Source: Ancylobacter novellus
Lineage (GTDB): Bacteria; Pseudomonadota; Alphaproteobacteria; Rhizobiales; Xanthobacteraceae
Reading direction: 5' to 3'
Assembly (NCBI GenBank): GCA_003241485.1
Contig: QFQD01000006.1
Coordinates: 72,583-136,582, forward strand
Length of the DNA stretch: 64,000 bases
A program made the position numbers and the translations under genes. The notes under the pieces are model-generated. The model had not been told where the DNA came from, did no database searches, and saw only the letters and a program-made list of their open reading frames with translations. Each line of letters opens with the position of its first letter. The first letter of the stretch is position 1. Positions 27,994-35,646 of this stretch are shown here, in pieces.

Positions 27994-28793
27994 ACCTCAT
28001 CCCCCTCGCCTCGCCGGACGATCCGCGCATCGACGCCTATCGCGTCATCAAGGAGCGCGACCTCGTCGGGCGCGGCGGGCGCTTCATCGTCGAGGGCCGC
28101 ACGGTGCTCGACGTCGCGCTCTCCGCCCGCAACCGCTTCAAGCTCGAATCGCTGCTGCTGGCCGAGAGCCGGGTCGAGGCGCTCGTCCCCCTGCTGGCGC
28201 AGGCGCCCGAAGGCCTGCCGGTCTACACCGCCAGCCAGGCGATCCTCGACGGCATCACCGGCTTCCACATTCATCGCGGCCTGCTCGGCGTCGGCCTGCG
28301 CGGCCAGATGCCCTCCATGGCGGACGTGGTCGGCGCCCTGCCCGAGACCGCGCTGGTGGTGGTGCCGCTCGGCATCACCAATCACGACAATGTCGGCGGC
28401 ATCATGCGCAACGCGGCGGCGTTCGGCGCCGATGCGGCACTGTTCGACTTCGCCTCCTGCGACCCGCTTTACCGCAAGGCGATCCGCGTCTCGGTCGGCG
28501 GCAGCCTCATCGTGCCCTTTGCCCGCGAAGGCTCGGCGGAGGACCTGCTCGACCTGCTGACCGCCCACGGCTTCGAGCTGATCGCGCTCAGCCCGGCCGG
28601 CGCGACTCGGCTGGAGGAGATCGTGCGCCCCCGCCGGGCGGCGCTTTTGCTGGGCGCGGAAGGCCCCGGCCTGCCGGCGGACATACTCGCACGCGCCCGC
28701 ACGGTCAGGATCGCGATGAAGGGCGGCTTCGATTCCCTGAACGTCGCCACAACCAGCGGTATCGCATTACACGCCCTCGCCGAATCAATGTAA
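27990..28793 (+). CDS. TrmH/SpoU-family RNA 2'-O-methyltransferase
   Basis: A 267-residue SPOUT methyltransferase using S-adenosylmethionine. An N-terminal substrate-binding domain (RFIVEGRTVLDVALSARN) is followed by the knotted domain with motif 1 ITNHDNVGGIMRNAAAFGAD, motif 2 LLLGAEGPGLPADI and motif 3 SLNVATTSGIALHAL. The target (rRNA or tRNA) is not known. GTG 27990 overlaps the uup stop (GTGA), so the two genes are translationally coupled. Confidence 0.88.
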   Translation: MNLIPLASPDDPRIDAYRVIKERDLVGRGGRFIVEGRTVLDVALSARNRFKLESLLLAESRVEALVPLLAQAPEGLPVYTASQAILDGITGFHIHRGLLGVGLRGQMPSMADVVGALPETALVVVPLGITNHDNVGGIMRNAAAFGADAALFDFASCDPLYRKAIRVSVGGSLIVPFAREGSAEDLLDLLTAHGFELIALSPAGATRLEEIVRPRRAALLLGAEGPGLPADILARARTVRIAMKGGFDSLNVATTSGIALHALAESM

Positions 28794-28845
28794 CGGCGGC
28801 GTGATTCAGACAAATCGCCCCTCGACAAGCCCACCGATCAGGATC

Positions 28846-28932
28846 ATGCTCATTTCGGAATACAGGCGGAGTCCCCGTCTGATGACCGTCAACCTGATCA
28901 GACCCGAGGCCTCGCTTCGGGTCTTTTTTTGA
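28846..28932 (+). CDS. Possible 28-residue leader peptide overlapping a terminator
   Basis: Open frame from ATG 28846 (AGGA a few bases upstream) to TGA 28930-28932. It runs straight through the terminator hairpin, and the last codons (CGG GTC TTT TTT) are the hairpin arm and T-run. The end reads RPEASLRVFF. No amino acid is enriched in a way that names a sensed metabolite, although it has five arginines. It could be a real leader peptide or only a by-product of the hairpin sequence. Confidence 0.3.
   Translation: MLISEYRRSPRLMTVNLIRPEASLRVFF
28877..28930 (+). terminator. Rho-independent terminator with competing upstream hairpin (candidate attenuator)
   Basis: Terminator: AGACCCGA (28900-28907) pairs perfectly with TCGGGTCT (28917-28924) and is followed by seven T. 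Competing stem: GTCTGAT (28877-28883) pairs perfectly with ATCAGAC (28897-28903), which uses four bases of the terminator's 5' arm, so the two stems exclude each other. It lies about 100 bp after the methyltransferase gene and 140 bp before the mfnE-afpA operon. The terminator is well supported; attenuation is inference. Confidence 0.75.
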
Positions 28933-29071
28933 CTCAGCACCGGCGGGACGTTTTGACGCCCGCCCCCGCATGCCCCGCGTCGTTTTCTCGCCGGGGCATG
29001 TAAGCTAGTTTGGCGCCTTCGGGGTCCGGCTCACCGGGCACCCGCAAGAATGGAACGCCAACGGAAGCCCC

Positions 29072-29683
29072 ATGCCGGAACCCTCGCACGCCACGCCGCG
29101 CCCGATCGTGGTGAAGCTCGGCGGCAGCCTCATAGCCGATCCGCGCCTGCCTGATCTGCTGGCCGCGCTCGCCCATGCCGGCGCGCCGCTGCTGCTGGTC
29201 GCCGGTGGCGGGCCGCTGGCCGATGGCGTGCGCGCGCTGCAGCCGCGCCTTTCCCTCAGCGAGGCCGCCTGCCACCGCATGGCCATCCTCGCCATGGAGC
29301 AGACCGCCATCGCTTTCGCCGACGGGACGCCGGGCCTCTTGCTCGCCGACAGCGCCGCGTCCATCGCCCAAGCGCACGCGCAATGTCGCGCGGCGCTGTG
29401 GCTGCCGGCCCGCATGGCGCTGGCGGCACGCGACCTGCCGGAAAGCTGGGAGCTCACCTCGGACAGCCTCGCCGCCTGGCTGGCGCGGGAGGTGGGTGCG
29501 CGCCGCCTCGTGCTGGTGAAGTCCGCGCCGGCCACCGCGCGCTCGACACCGGCGGACTGGGCGAGCGCAGGTCTTGTCGACCCGCTGTTTCCCGCCTACG
29601 CCGCACCGCTCGGCGGCGCGATCGAACTTGTGACCCTCGATGCCGCGCTGACGGCCTTCACCAAAGGGAGTCTGGCGGCATGA
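29072..29683 (+). CDS. mfnE: Amino-acid-kinase-fold protein, MfnE-like (methylofuran synthesis)
   Basis: A 203-residue protein of the amino acid kinase fold. It has the phosphate-binding start IVVKLGGSLI, the glycine loop LLVAGGGPLADGVR, and the later nucleotide-site segment RLVLVKSAPA. In archaea MfnE phosphorylates aminomethylfuranyl-methyl phosphate on the way to methanofuran; homologues sit in bacterial H4MPT clusters and are thought to act in methylofuran synthesis. The assignment rests on fold, size and context. It begins the first C1 operon, behind a candidate attenuator, and overlaps afpA by 4 bases (ATGA). Confidence 0.7.
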   Translation: MPEPSHATPRPIVVKLGGSLIADPRLPDLLAALAHAGAPLLLVAGGGPLADGVRALQPRLSLSEAACHRMAILAMEQTAIAFADGTPGLLLADSAASIAQAHAQCRAALWLPARMALAARDLPESWELTSDSLAAWLAREVGARRLVLVKSAPATARSTPADWASAGLVDPLFPAYAAPLGGAIELVTLDAALTAFTKGSLAA

Positions 29684-30246
29684 GCACGAATAAGGGGCGC
29701 TATCCGCGCTGGGCGTGGGCGCTGACCGGCTCCGGCCATTTCTTCACCGAGTCCATCGCGCTCATCAAATCGCTCGATGCCGTCGACCTGTTCGTTTCCA
29801 GGGCGGCGGACGAGGTGCTGCGCATGTACAAGCAGGAACTGCCCGAGGGCACCCGCATCTTCAAGGAAACGACGGCAAGCTCGGCGCCGGTCGGTCGCTT
29901 TTATGAGGGGCTGTACCACACGCTGGTGGTCTCGCCCGCCTCCTCCAATACGGTGGCGAAGGCGGTGTTCGGCATTTCCGACACGCTGGTGACGAACTGC
30001 TTCGCGCAGGCCGGCAAGTGCCGCGTGCATGCCATCGTCTTCGCCTGCGACACCGCGCCGGAAATGATAACCATGGCCCCGAAAGGCCCGGTGTCGGTCT
30101 ATCCCCGCCGCATCGACCTCGAAAACACGGCCAAGCTCAAGGAGTTCGACGACACCACGGTGGTCGAATCCATCGAGGATCTGGAGAGTGCGATCGCCGC
30201 GCGCAGGCTGCATCTCGCGGAGAAGGCCGCCCCGGTCGATGGCTGA
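29680..30246 (+). CDS. afpA: Archaeal-type flavoprotein AfpA
   Basis: A 188-residue flavoprotein of the archaeoflavoprotein/DmrB type found in bacterial H4MPT clusters. The N-terminus WALTGSGHFFTESIALIKSL is the FMN-phosphate loop of the flavoprotein fold, and LVVSPASSNTVAKAVFGISDTLVTN is the conserved flavin-contact segment. Related enzymes reduce dihydromethanopterin to tetrahydromethanopterin; that role here is inferred. ATG 29680 overlaps the upstream stop, and the 3' end overlaps the next gene by 8 bases. Confidence 0.8.
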   Translation: MSTNKGRYPRWAWALTGSGHFFTESIALIKSLDAVDLFVSRAADEVLRMYKQELPEGTRIFKETTASSAPVGRFYEGLYHTLVVSPASSNTVAKAVFGISDTLVTNCFAQAGKCRVHAIVFACDTAPEMITMAPKGPVSVYPRRIDLENTAKLKEFDDTTVVESIEDLESAIAARRLHLAEKAAPVDG

Positions 30247-31699
30247 CGCGCCGCGACGGCCGGAAAAGATCGCCCTCGTCACCGGCTCGCTGGCCGAACC
30301 GCGCCTCGCCCGCATCGCCGGCGACATCGCCGATCCCGCGCTCGATCCGGTGGTGGTGAATGTCGGGGTAAAGGTCGCCGCGCTGATGACAGCGGAAATC
30401 GTCGAGCGCCGGCTCAAGCTGCCGGAGGGCACCGACCGCGTGCTGATGCCCGGCCGCTTTCGCGGCGACCTCGCGCGGCTGGAGCGCTTCTTCGGCGTGC
30501 CCTTTTCGCGCGGGCCGGACGAGATGGCGGATCTGCCGGACTATTTCGGCCAGCAGCGCCGCGCCGTCGACCTGTCGAAGCATGACGTGACCATCTTCGC
30601 CGAGATCGTCGACGCGACGGTGCTCGACGTCGAGGGCCTCCTCACCCGCGCCCGGCATCTCAGGGACGAGGGCGCTGATGTCATCGATCTCGGCTGCCTG
30701 CCGGACACGCCCTTCCCGCATCTGGAAGAGGCCATCGCCGCGCTGCACGCGGAAGGGCTGAAGGTCAGCGTCGACAGCTTCGACCTCACCGAGCTTTCCC
30801 GCGCCACCCGCGCCGGCGCCGATTTCCTGCTCAGCCTCAACGAGACCAATCTGCATGTCGCGCAGGAAGGCTCCGCCGTGCCGGTGCTGGTGCCGGCCAA
30901 GCAGGGCGACCTCTCGTCGCTCTGCCGCGCGGTCGATGCCTGCCTTGCGAGCGGCCAGCCCTTCTATGCCGACCCGATCCTCGATCCGATCCATTACGGC
31001 TTCACCGCTTCCGTGGTGCGCTATGCCGAACTGCGCCGGCTCTACCCGGACATCCCTATCCTCATGGGCATCGGCAACGTCACCGAGCTGACCGATGCCG
31101 ACACCACGGGCATCAACGCCATCCTGATGGGCATGATCTCCGAACTGCACATCAGCGCGGTCCTGGCGGTGCAGGTCAGCCCGCATTGCCGCACGGCGGT
31201 GCGCGAATTCGACCGCGCGCGGCGCGAGTTCTATGCCGCGCGGCAGGCCGGCGCGCTGCCGCAGGGCTTTGGCGGCGGGCTGATGGCGCTGCGCGACCGC
31301 AAGCCGAACGCCGCCAGCCCGGACGACATCGCCCGCCTCGCCGCGGAAGTGCGCGACCGCAATTTCCGCATCGACGTGACCGAGGCCGGCATCCACATCT
31401 ACAACCGCGACGGCCATCACATCGCCGACGAGCCCTTCGCGCTGTTTCCCCACCTCAAGGTCGAGGAGGATGGCGCGCACGCCTTCTATCTCGGCGTGGA
31501 AACCGCGCGGGCGGAGATCGCCTACAAGCTCGGCAAGCGCTATGCGCAGGACGAGGGGCTGAAATGGGGCGTGGCCGGCGAGATCGCCGGCAGCCCAGAG
31601 GAAGCCCATCGTTTGACATTCAAGCAGGCCGGCACGACCCTGCAGGCAAAAGAAGGCCGGCAGGCCGAAGCTGGAAAGGCGCCCGAACGTGATCCGTGA
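30239..31699 (+). CDS. Dihydropteroate-synthase-related protein of the H4MPT cluster
   Basis: A 486-residue protein. Residues 1 to about 130 form an N-terminal domain unlike folate DHPS (KIALVTGSLAEPRLARIAGDI). Residues about 135-340 form a pterin-binding TIM barrel with ADVIDLGCLPDTPFPHLEEA, VSVDSFDLTELSRATRAGAD, FYADPILDPIHYG and GIGNVTELTDADTTGINA. Residues about 370-470 are a third region ending in LKWGVAGEIAGSPEEAH. Such proteins occur in methanogens and in bacterial H4MPT gene clusters. The reaction is unproven; joining a pterin to a C1-carrier precursor is a guess. It overlaps both neighbours. Confidence 0.8.
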   Translation: MADAPRRPEKIALVTGSLAEPRLARIAGDIADPALDPVVVNVGVKVAALMTAEIVERRLKLPEGTDRVLMPGRFRGDLARLERFFGVPFSRGPDEMADLPDYFGQQRRAVDLSKHDVTIFAEIVDATVLDVEGLLTRARHLRDEGADVIDLGCLPDTPFPHLEEAIAALHAEGLKVSVDSFDLTELSRATRAGADFLLSLNETNLHVAQEGSAVPVLVPAKQGDLSSLCRAVDACLASGQPFYADPILDPIHYGFTASVVRYAELRRLYPDIPILMGIGNVTELTDADTTGINAILMGMISELHISAVLAVQVSPHCRTAVREFDRARREFYAARQAGALPQGFGGGLMALRDRKPNAASPDDIARLAAEVRDRNFRIDVTEAGIHIYNRDGHHIADEPFALFPHLKVEEDGAHAFYLGVETARAEIAYKLGKRYAQDEGLKWGVAGEIAGSPEEAHRLTFKQAGTTLQAKEGRQAEAGKAPERDP

Positions 31700-32255
31700 A
31701 GCCATCGTCACCACCCGCTCGCTGAGCGGCGAGCCGCATCTGGCGCCCATGGGCGCCACGGTGGTCGAGGGTGGCTATATCCTGCAGCCCTTCCGCCCCT
31801 CGCGCACGCTGGAGAACCTCGCCGCGACCCGCATCGCCGTCATCAACTTCACCGACGATGTGCGCATCTTCGCGGGCTGCGTCGTGGGCAGGCGCGTGCA
31901 GGTGGACGTCCGCAAGGCGACCCATATCGACTGCCCCCGCCTTGCCGACGCGCTCTCGCATGACGAGGTGACCGTGGAGAGCGCGGAAGACGACCCGCAG
32001 CGGCCGAAATTCTTCTGCAAGACCTATCATTCCGAAGGCCACCGCCGCTTCGAGGGGATGAACCGCGCCAAGGCGGCGGTGTTGGAGGCTGCGGTTCTGG
32101 TCAGCCGGCTCAGCATGCTGTCCGACGAGAAGATCGACAACGAAATGGCCTATCTCGCCATTGCCGTGGAGAAGACCGCCGGCCCCGAGGAACAGGAAGC
32201 CTGGGGCTGGATGGTCGATGCCATCGCCGAATTCCGCCAGAAGCGGGCCTCTTGA
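31689..32255 (+). CDS. DUF447-family protein of the H4MPT cluster
   Basis: A 188-residue protein with the split-barrel flavin-reductase-like fold expected for DUF447. It begins IREAIVTTRSLSGEPHLAPMGATVVEGG and ends in a helical part (NRAKAAVLEAAVLVSRLSML). The family is archaeal plus H4MPT-containing bacteria; the function is unknown. The start is GTG 31689, overlapping the previous gene by 11 bases, so the operon is tightly coupled. Confidence 0.8.
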   Translation: MIREAIVTTRSLSGEPHLAPMGATVVEGGYILQPFRPSRTLENLAATRIAVINFTDDVRIFAGCVVGRRVQVDVRKATHIDCPRLADALSHDEVTVESAEDDPQRPKFFCKTYHSEGHRRFEGMNRAKAAVLEAAVLVSRLSMLSDEKIDNEMAYLAIAVEKTAGPEEQEAWGWMVDAIAEFRQKRAS

Positions 32256-32275
32256 GCCCCGGTGAGTACACGCCC

Positions 32276-32992
32276 ATGAGCGAGAGCCCGCCCGGCCTGC
32301 TCGCCAGCGTGGCCGATCTCCACGAGATGGGGGTGGCCCGCGCCGGCGGCGCCGACATCGTCGATCTCAAGCAGCCGGCCTTCGGCGCGCTCGGCGCCTG
32401 GAGCCAGGACGCGCTGGTCGCCGCTGTCATGCTGTGGAACGCATGGGGCGAGCACCGGCCCGCGCTCAGCGCCACGGCGGGCGACCAGCCCATGGTGCCC
32501 GCCCTCCTCCTCGCCGCCGCGCAGCGCATCGCCAGCGCCGGGGTGCCGATGGTGAAGGTCGGCCTGTTCGCCTCCCCGCATGCGGCCAGCTGCGTCGAGG
32601 CGCTCGCCCCGCTCGCCATCCACACCCGGCTGATCGGGGTGCTGTTCGCCGATGAAGGGCCGGACTTCGACCTCATCCCCGCGCTCGGCCGCGCCGGCTT
32701 CGCCGGAGTGATGATCGACACGGCCGACAAGAAGGCCGGCTCGCTGACCGCGCATCTCGACCCGCTCACCCTCAGTCAGTTCGTCGGCGAGGCTCGCCAG
32801 CACGGGCTGATGACGGGTCTGGCAGGCTCGTTGCGGCTGGACGACATCCCCGGTCTCGCCGCTGTCGGGCCGGACTATCTCGGCTTTCGCGGCGCGCTCT
32901 GCTCGGGCGGGCGCACCGGAAGGCTCGATCCGGAGAAACTGGCGGCGGCGCGCGCGCGGCTCGGCCTGCCGACGGGTTTTCCGCGCGGGTGA
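32276..32992 (+). CDS. mfnB: (5-formylfuran-3-yl)methyl phosphate synthase, MfnB-like
   Basis: A 238-residue TIM-barrel enzyme of the MJ1099/DUF556 family. In methanogens MfnB condenses two triose phosphates to the furan precursor of methanofuran. Conserved parts are LASVADLHEMGVARAGGADIVDLKQPAFGALGAW (Schiff-base Lys in DLKQP), MVKVGLF, AGVMIDTADKKAGSL and YLGFRGALCSGGRTGRLD. ATG 32276 fits the family start; TTG 32252 in frame is an alternative. It supplies the first committed step of methylofuran synthesis and ends this operon. Confidence 0.85.
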   Translation: MSESPPGLLASVADLHEMGVARAGGADIVDLKQPAFGALGAWSQDALVAAVMLWNAWGEHRPALSATAGDQPMVPALLLAAAQRIASAGVPMVKVGLFASPHAASCVEALAPLAIHTRLIGVLFADEGPDFDLIPALGRAGFAGVMIDTADKKAGSLTAHLDPLTLSQFVGEARQHGLMTGLAGSLRLDDIPGLAAVGPDYLGFRGALCSGGRTGRLDPEKLAAARARLGLPTGFPRG

Positions 32993-33335
32993 CCGATGGT
33001 GCCCGGACGAGTTGCGCGCAGCGCAACGATGATCCGGGACCCAGCGGAAGTCGCGAAGCGGCAATGTGTTTTCATGTGACGCCTGCGGCGGGGTCGTGCG
33101 CTGGATCCCGGCTCGGCGCTTCGCCTGCGGCTTCGCTTGGCCGGGAACCCGACCTTCCAAAGCCCCACTCTTCGCCGCTTGACTTACCCGACCAGCGGGT
33201 CCATCTCCCCGTCGCCGCCTGTCATGGCGGCGCAAACGGAATCCTCTACCCATGCCCAGCGACAGTTACAGTCGGCCTGGGTCTCGGCTCTCCGCGCCCG
33301 CCTGCCGAAGGCCGGACGTCGGAAAGAGAGCCGAG
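32993..33335 (+). other. Gene-free stretch with REP pair and mgtE leader
   Basis: 343 bp without a gene between mfnB and mgtE. It holds two REP-like units in opposite orientation (33002-33045 and 33101-33147), a small hairpin GCCGCC-TGTCAT-GGCGGC near 33216-33233, and the stem that encloses the mgtE ribosome-binding site. Confidence 0.6.
33002..33147. repeat. REP-like element pair, copy 3 (two inverted units)
   Basis: Unit 33002-33045 (CCCGGACGAG...GATCCGGGA) and unit 33101-33147 (CTGGATCCCGG...GCCGGGAAC) are approximate reverse complements of each other, spaced by about 55 bp. The copy at 59021-59131 has the same two units in the opposite order. Confidence 0.7.
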
Positions 33336-33337
33336 AT
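33283..33337 (+). promoter_or_regulatory. Stem enclosing the mgtE ribosome-binding site
   Basis: CTCGGCTCTC at 33283-33292 is the perfect complement of GAGAGCCGAG at 33326-33335, which ends directly at ATG 33336. Pairing can extend into the A and T of the start codon (T33282, G33281). The GAGAG ribosome-binding site is inside the stem, and the 33-base loop contains CCGAAGGCCGG. It may be a Mg2+-responsive RNA or a DNA operator. Confidence 0.55.
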
Positions 33338-34739
33338 GGAAGATATCCGCGACGCGACGGACGACCGTCGTGAAGATCCGCGCCGCGACGATGAGTTCGT
33401 GGACGCCGCCGCCCTTGCCGCCGAGCTCTCCGAAGAGCACCCCGCCGACATTGCCGAAGCACTCGACGAGGAGGAGCCGGAGGTTGCCTCCGCGGTTCTC
33501 GCCAGCCTGTCGCGCGAGCAGCAGGTCGAGGTGCTGGACCAGTCCGATTTCGAGCTGTCCGGCGACCTGATCGAGGCCCTGCCGGTCGAGGAAGCGGTGC
33601 GCCTCATCGCCGCCATGTCGGCCGACCGAGCCGCCGACATGTTCCGCTGGATGGAGGAGCCGGCGCGCTCGCATTTGTTCGCGCGCCTCGCGCCGGAAAC
33701 CCAGGCGGAGCTTGGCCGGCTGCTGTCCTATCCCGAGCACAGCGCCGGCGGCCTGATGACGACGGAGTTCGTCACCGTCCCCTCCACCTGGACGGTGGGC
33801 GAGACGCTGCGGCACATCCGCGAGATCGAGCGCACGCGCGAGACCATCTACGCCATCTATGTGCTCGATCCCGTCACCCACAAGCTGGAGCAGGCGGTGA
33901 GCCTGCGCCGCCTCATCACCGGCGAGACCGGCCTGCCGATCCTCTCGGTGGCGCCCAAGCACGACCCCATCACCTGCGATCCGCTGATGGACCGCGAGGA
34001 TGTGGCCCGGCTCATCTCGAAATACGACCTGCTGGCCGTCCCGGTCGTCGACGAGCACGAGCATGTGCTCGGCATCGTCACCGTCGACGACATGATCGAC
34101 GCCATCATCGAGGAAGGCACCGAGGACGCGCAGAAATTCGGTGGCATGGAGGCTCTGGACGAGCCCTATATGGAGATCAGCTTCTTCGACATGCTGAAGA
34201 AGCGCGCCGGCTGGCTCTCCATCCTGTTCCTCGGCGAGATGCTGACCGCCAATGCCATGCAGCATTTCGAGGACGAGCTGGAGCGCGCCATCGTGCTCAC
34301 GCTGTTCATCCCGCTCATCATGAGCTCGGGCGGCAATTCCGGCTCGCAGGCGACCTCGCTCATCATCCGCGCGCTGGCGCTGGGGGAGATCAAGGTCAAG
34401 GACTGGTGGCGCGTCGCCTTGCGCGAGCTGCCCTCGGGCCTCGCGCTCGGCGGCATCCTCGCCGTGCTCGGCGTCGCCCGCATCACCGCGTGGCAGACGC
34501 TCGGCTTCTACGATTATGGCGAGCACTGGGTGCTGGTGGCCTTCACCGTGGGCTCGGCGCTGGTCGCCATCGTCACCTTCGGCTCGCTCACCGGCTCGAT
34601 GCTGCCCTTCGTGCTGCGCCGGCTGGGCTTCGACCCCGCCAGCGCCTCGGCGCCGTTCGTGGCCACTTTCGTGGATGTGACGGGGCTGGTGATCTACTTC
34701 TCGGTCGCGCTGCTGATCCTGCGCGGCACGCTGCTCTAG
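33336..34739 (+). CDS. mgtE: Magnesium transporter MgtE
   Basis: A 467-residue Mg2+ channel/transporter. Residues about 20-140 form the acidic N domain (EEHPADIAEALDEEEPEVASAVLASL), then two CBS domains (about 150-270) that sense cytosolic Mg2+. Five helices follow, with the pore motif SSGGNSGSQATSLIIRALALGEI and the end LPFVLRRLGFDPASASAPFVATFVDVTGL. ATG 33336 is chosen because the ribosome-binding site and family start agree. It lies between two C1 operons without a functional link. Confidence 0.94.
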   Translation: MEDIRDATDDRREDPRRDDEFVDAAALAAELSEEHPADIAEALDEEEPEVASAVLASLSREQQVEVLDQSDFELSGDLIEALPVEEAVRLIAAMSADRAADMFRWMEEPARSHLFARLAPETQAELGRLLSYPEHSAGGLMTTEFVTVPSTWTVGETLRHIREIERTRETIYAIYVLDPVTHKLEQAVSLRRLITGETGLPILSVAPKHDPITCDPLMDREDVARLISKYDLLAVPVVDEHEHVLGIVTVDDMIDAIIEEGTEDAQKFGGMEALDEPYMEISFFDMLKKRAGWLSILFLGEMLTANAMQHFEDELERAIVLTLFIPLIMSSGGNSGSQATSLIIRALALGEIKVKDWWRVALRELPSGLALGGILAVLGVARITAWQTLGFYDYGEHWVLVAFTVGSALVAIVTFGSLTGSMLPFVLRRLGFDPASASAPFVATFVDVTGLVIYFSVALLILRGTLL

Positions 34740-34756
34740 CTGATAGGACGACGCCC

Positions 34757-34841
34757 TCCCGGCCGGAGCCAAGCGCAGGGCCGGGATCGCTCACCAACAT
34801 GGCACGCGATCCCGGCGCGGTCCTGCGGACCGTCCGGGTGA
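34757..34841. repeat. REP-like element pair, copy 4
   Basis: Two palindromic units, 34757-34786 (TCCCGGCC...GGCCGGGA) and 34808-34841 (GATCCCGG...TCCGGGTGA), fill the gap between the convergent mgtE and fhcC genes. Confidence 0.55.
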
Positions 34842-34845
34842 CGTC

Positions 34846-35646
34846 TTAGCCTGGCACCAGCACCTCGCCCTGCCCGCCCATCAGCGTATCGCCGACGAGG
34901 CGACGGGCGCTGGTGCGGCCGGCCAGCACGCCCGCCAGCTCCGGCACGCGCCGGGCCAGCACGCGCAGCGCGATGAGGTCATGCGTGCCGGTGTCGACGA
35001 AGCCGGCGGCCAGCGACGGCATCTCCTTCGCGAACACCGTGCCGCGCTTCATGCCGCGCCCGAGCAGCGGACCGATCGTCCCGCCAATGCTCACCGTGCC
35101 GGCGATCATGTCGGTCGCCAGCCCCTCGCCGGCATCGCCGTCGACGATGATGAGCCCGCCGCGCTGGCGCTCGGCCACACGCGCCCCGGCCGAACCGCCG
35201 ACCTTCAGCACACCGCCGGACATGCCGCGCCGCGAGCCGGAGGACGCCCCGCCCAGATGCGCGCCGGCATTTCCCGCCAGCTCGATGCGCCCGCCGGAAA
35301 GCTCCGCGCCGGCGAAATCACCGGCATCGCCGGCGATGCGCAGGACGCCCCCCGCCATGCCCCGGCCCGCCCAGGCACCGACATTCCCGTCGACGATCAG
35401 TTCGCCCTCGCGCATGCCTGCGCCGACACCATCAAGACGCGCGTCGCCGATCTCGATCAGCAGCACGCCTTCGGGCGCGCCCTCGATGAAGAACAGCTCG
35501 GCGAGCGGCACATTCTTGGTGCCGAAGGGCACCGGCAGATGCTCCAGCTCGCGCAAGGTGAGCGGACAGGTGACGGCCGGCGTGATGCCGGAAAAATCCA
35601 CCCGCGCCTCGAAGGGCGCGCGCGGCTTCAGCGAGACCCCGCTCAT
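34846..35646 (-). CDS. fhcC: Formyltransferase/hydrolase complex subunit C
   Basis: A 266-residue FwdC-like subunit. The C-terminal two-thirds is a right-handed beta-helix of repeated G-x-G-x-x-G turns (GELIVDGNVGAWAGRGMAGG, then GGVLKVGGSAGARVAERQRGG), the same fold as the glutamate synthase C-terminal domain. In the Fhc complex it is structural. It is the last gene of the PCD-fhcB-A-D-C operon and overlaps fhcD by 4 bases. Confidence 0.93.
   Translation of the reverse strand: MSGVSLKPRAPFEARVDFSGITPAVTCPLTLRELEHLPVPFGTKNVPLAELFFIEGAPEGVLLIEIGDARLDGVGAGMREGELIVDGNVGAWAGRGMAGGVLRIAGDAGDFAGAELSGGRIELAGNAGAHLGGASSGSRRGMSGGVLKVGGSAGARVAERQRGGLIIVDGDAGEGLATDMIAGTVSIGGTIGPLLGRGMKRGTVFAKEMPSLAAGFVDTGTHDLIALRVLARRVPELAGVLAGRTSARRLVGDTLMGGQGEVLVPG

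Noticed and set aside
33190..33335. M-box (ykoK) Mg2+ riboswitch before mgtE
   Set aside because: I could not find its conserved core; only the simple stem at the start codon is supported.
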